Shown in pieces: positions 5,466 to 7,482 of a stretch of DNA of 7,482 nt. A program made the translations under genes and the position numbers. The stretch is from Methanobacteriota archaeon (GTDB lineage Archaea > Halobacteriota > Methanocellia > Methanocellales > Methanocellaceae), in assembly GCA_023436075.1 (NCBI GenBank), contig JAEZKS010000133.1, positions 1-7,482 on the forward strand, written 5' to 3'. Below the pieces are notes generated by a model, which was not told the origin of the DNA, did no database searches, and saw only the letters and a list, made by a program, of their open reading frames with translations. Positions within the stretch are counted from its first letter, which is position 1. Every line of letters starts with the position of its first letter.

Positions 5466-7341
5466 GGAGGCCTACGTCTTCGCCGGCCACACGTCATTTG
5501 CAGCGCTTTCTTATACGGCGGGCCGCGACAGGCTGGCCGGCTATGCCGAAAGGCACTACAGCGAAGAGCTTGCCGATGCGCTGGGCTTCACCGGCATGGA
5601 GATGGATGCCGCCGAAGTGCTTTCGCTATCTCTGGTCGCCGCTGCCTCTGCACTGCTGGTCGTCCTCCTTGCAGGCGGCGGGGCAATGGCCGCAGGGCTA
5701 ATGGACGGCCCTACGGCCGCGCTGGTGGTGATCTGCGCAGGCATTCTACCCCTGCTGACCTTCGTTTACATGAGTGAGTACCCAAAGCGACATGCCGCGT
5801 ACATGAGGGTGCATTCGCTGGGCGACGTGCCAGAAGTGGTCAGCTACATCGTCATGGCCATGAAGCTCAATCCCAACATGGAGAGAGCCATGGCGTTCAC
5901 GGTAAAGAATTCACAGAGACAGCTCGCCAGAGACGTGCGGAAGCTCATGTGGGACCTGCAGATCCGGGCCTACGACAGCCTGGACGAGGCCCTCTCCGCT
6001 TTTGCCGGCCGGTGCGGTGTCTACGGCGAGCACTTCAAGCGGGCCGTGTTCCTGGTGAAAAGCTCGACCTGCGAACGGGACGAAGCCATGCGTACCATCG
6101 CGCTGAACCGGGCGCTGGACGTGGTGCTGCACGGGACAAAGTCGCTCATGGCCAGTTTCATGTCGACGCTGCACGCGCCGACGCTCATCCTGTACTCGAT
6201 CTTCGTCATGGTCCCGCTGGCGCTGGTGGCCATGCTCCCTGCGGCGGCCGTGGTCGGCCTGCGTGTCAACGCAGTACAGCTCTTCCTGCTCTACGACCTG
6301 CTCTTCCCGCTGGTCACGCTGCTCTATGCCCACGCAATACTGATGCGTCGGCCCGCAGCCTTCGCCCCGCCAGACGTGCCCGACGACCGGTATAGAGAAC
6401 ATGGATTTTCGAGGTGGACCTGGGCGGCGATCGCGGTGCTGGCCGGGGCAGGGGTCGCTTCGATCGGAAAATACGCCCCGGCTACATTGCCATTTCAGCA
6501 GTCAGATTTCATCGTCTGGGGGATCGCCGCAGCCGTTTCGATCTACTGCTACTGCACCAGCCTGCCGTTCAAGAAAGCCAGGGACGAGATCAGAGCGATG
6601 GAGGCTGAGTTTGCCGATTCGCTGTTCGTGCTCGGACGTCGCATGTCGGAGGGACGACCGCCTGAAGAAGGCTTTGCTTACACGGCCCGCATGGTCTCGG
6701 GCACTGCCATAGGCAAGGCATATTCCCGGGCCGCCTATAACATCCGCTGCCTGCGCTCGACGCTTCATGACGCCGTGCTCGACCCGGCCTTCGGCGCCTT
6801 CGCGGACGTCTACTCAAGTCGCATCCGTGCCACGATCGGCATGCTCGTCGAGACCTCGGCGATGAGCGGAGAGATCGCAGGCAACTCAGTCATCCGGATC
6901 GCCGACCACCTGAAAGAGCTGCAGGAGGTAGAGAACGAGATCAGGAAAATGCTGTACACTATGACCAGCATGCTCAAGATGACTTGCACGGTCTTCGCGC
7001 CGTTCATTGCCGGAGTGACACTCGCCCTATCCGGGGCCGTAGCCGGCATCGCCTCCCGCATGGCCATCAACATGCAGGAGCTGCCCGAAGATGCCCAATC
7101 GTACTTCGTCATGGTGCCCCAGTTCACCGCGCCGGCGGTCTCGACGCCTGACCTCACGCTGATCGTGGGAGTATATGTCATACTGCTGGTGATCATCCTG
7201 TTGCGCTTCGTGGACGGCATCGAGCACGGGGACGACGTACAGGAGTTCATGTATAGCGTCGGGAGGACGTTACCTGTTGCTGTGGCAGTGTTCAGCGTCT
7301 CGACGGCAGTTTCGGGCATAATGTTCGAGGGCATGATGTGA
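5455..7341 (+). CDS. Type II secretion system F-domain (TadC-like) membrane platform protein, two T2SSF halves
   Basis: A 628-residue polytopic membrane protein, the usual partner of archaeal TadA ATPases, forming the inner platform on which pilin subunits are assembled. Seen: hydrophobic segments at about residues 54-80, 86-106, 238-262, 272-296, 322-340, 350-368, 508-531, 567-586 and 605-624, suggesting roughly nine membrane passes. Two cytoplasmic helical regions, about 112-235 and 372-505, each precede a membrane pair. Each has the T2SSF-like pattern (DVPEVVSYIVMAMKLNPNMERAM in the first half, EFADSLFVLGRRMSEGRPPEEGF in the second). The second half has a long charged helix, HLKELQEVENEIRKML, at about 485-500. 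Double T2SSF architecture is known for archaeal TadC/ArlJ-type proteins. The 11-base overlap with the ATPase implies coupled translation. No pilin-like gene follows; the gene ends at a repeat region. Confidence 0.92.
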   Translation: MNLEEAYVFAGHTSFAALSYTAGRDRLAGYAERHYSEELADALGFTGMEMDAAEVLSLSLVAAASALLVVLLAGGGAMAAGLMDGPTAALVVICAGILPLLTFVYMSEYPKRHAAYMRVHSLGDVPEVVSYIVMAMKLNPNMERAMAFTVKNSQRQLARDVRKLMWDLQIRAYDSLDEALSAFAGRCGVYGEHFKRAVFLVKSSTCERDEAMRTIALNRALDVVLHGTKSLMASFMSTLHAPTLILYSIFVMVPLALVAMLPAAAVVGLRVNAVQLFLLYDLLFPLVTLLYAHAILMRRPAAFAPPDVPDDRYREHGFSRWTWAAIAVLAGAGVASIGKYAPATLPFQQSDFIVWGIAAAVSIYCYCTSLPFKKARDEIRAMEAEFADSLFVLGRRMSEGRPPEEGFAYTARMVSGTAIGKAYSRAAYNIRCLRSTLHDAVLDPAFGAFADVYSSRIRATIGMLVETSAMSGEIAGNSVIRIADHLKELQEVENEIRKMLYTMTSMLKMTCTVFAPFIAGVTLALSGAVAGIASRMAINMQELPEDAQSYFVMVPQFTAPAVSTPDLTLIVGVYVILLVIILLRFVDGIEHGDDVQEFMYSVGRTLPVAVAVFSVSTAVSGIMFEGMM

Positions 7342-7385
7342 TACTTGAGGTCTCGGAGGTTTGCGAGAGTGCGCCGAGTTTCAAC

Positions 7386-7482
7386 ACAGAGCCACAGAGA
7401 ACACAGAGGACGCACAGAGGATACTTTTTAATAAACGGCTGACACATGAGCCATGCTTTATTCGTCCTCTGTGCGTCCTCTG
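7386..7482. repeat. ACAGAG-type short repeats forming an 18-bp perfect inverted repeat, open at right edge
   Basis: The motif ACAGAG occurs at 7386, 7394, 7403 and 7414, spaced 8, 9 and 11 bases. The 18-base arm at 7404-7421 is exactly complementary to 7465-7482, with a 43-base centre. Inside the centre, AATAAA (7430-7435) pairs with TTTATT (7457-7462), and GGCT (7437-7440) with AGCC (7449-7452). The outer left copies have no visible partner because the window ends, so the full element is probably longer. From memory, CACAGAG-rich intergenic repeats occur in many archaeal and bacterial genomes, but the element type is not assigned here. No gene is seen in 7342-7482. Confidence 0.8.
7425..7429 (+). 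terminator. Possible T-run terminator for the secretion operon
   Basis: TTTTT occurs 84 bases after the TadC-like stop codon, immediately after the left repeat arm. Archaeal termination often needs only a T-rich stretch. The run is short, so the call is weak. Confidence 0.25.

Noticed and set aside
7352..7378. CTCGG/CCGAG complementary pair after the TadC-like stop
   Set aside because: Only five base pairs with a 17-base loop; too weak to call a terminator hairpin.
6810..7415. 201-codon minus-strand open frame opposite the TadC-like gene
   Set aside because: Composition is biased (Ser, Thr, Met) as expected from antisense of membrane-segment codons, and it begins inside the ACAGAG repeat.
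7446..7482. ATG followed by an open frame to the window end, with an AT-rich stretch upstream
   Set aside because: It would encode only repeat sequence in the visible part; nothing supports a gene.
7386..7482. CRISPR array
   Set aside because: The repeats are only about 6-8 bases with 8-11 base spacing and are inverted rather than regularly direct; no cas genes are present.

Overview
The window looks archaeal, most likely a methanogen of the Methanocella/Methanosarcina type; this is inferred from gene content and signals, not from a database match. The start regions carry TATA-like box A elements. Two genes have box A about 25 bases before the ATG with no ribosome binding site, which suggests leaderless transcripts. 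The secretion ATPase and membrane-protein pair is the two-gene archaeal TadA/TadC arrangement. Coding sequence is GC-rich and the short intergenic regions are AT-rich.

Layout, left to right. Bases 1-635 (minus strand) hold the N-terminal 211 codons of a HerA-like (DUF87/COG0433) ATPase that runs off the left edge. A 75-base divergent promoter region separates it from a 202-residue protein of unknown function (711-1319, plus strand). That gene meets tail to tail, with an 8-base overlap, a three-gene minus-strand stress or repair cluster. In transcription order the cluster is msrB (methionine-R-sulfoxide reductase), a DJ-1/PfpI-family protein, and a COG1926-type phosphoribosyltransferase. The last two are joined by an ATGA stop/start overlap. 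A perfect 8-bp-arm inverted repeat lies just upstream of the DJ-1/PfpI start.

A second divergent promoter region (3076-3236) separates msrB from a plus-strand pair. The first gene is a 742-residue type II/IV secretion or pilus ATPase with an unusual cysteine-rich N-terminal region. The second, overlapping by 11 bases, is a 628-residue polytopic membrane protein with two T2SSF (TadC-like) halves. Together these would form the cytoplasmic motor and membrane platform of an archaeal pilus or secretion machine. No pilin or prepilin peptidase gene is visible here.

The right end (about 7385-7482) is noncoding and holds ACAGAG-type short repeats that form an 18-bp perfect inverted repeat. The repeat probably continues past the window.

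The strongest leads are the multi-CxxC N-terminus of the secretion ATPase, the terminal inverted repeat, the palindrome before the DJ-1/PfpI gene, and the unknown protein paired divergently with the HerA-like ATPase. I see no clear evidence for a wholly new defence or mobile system.
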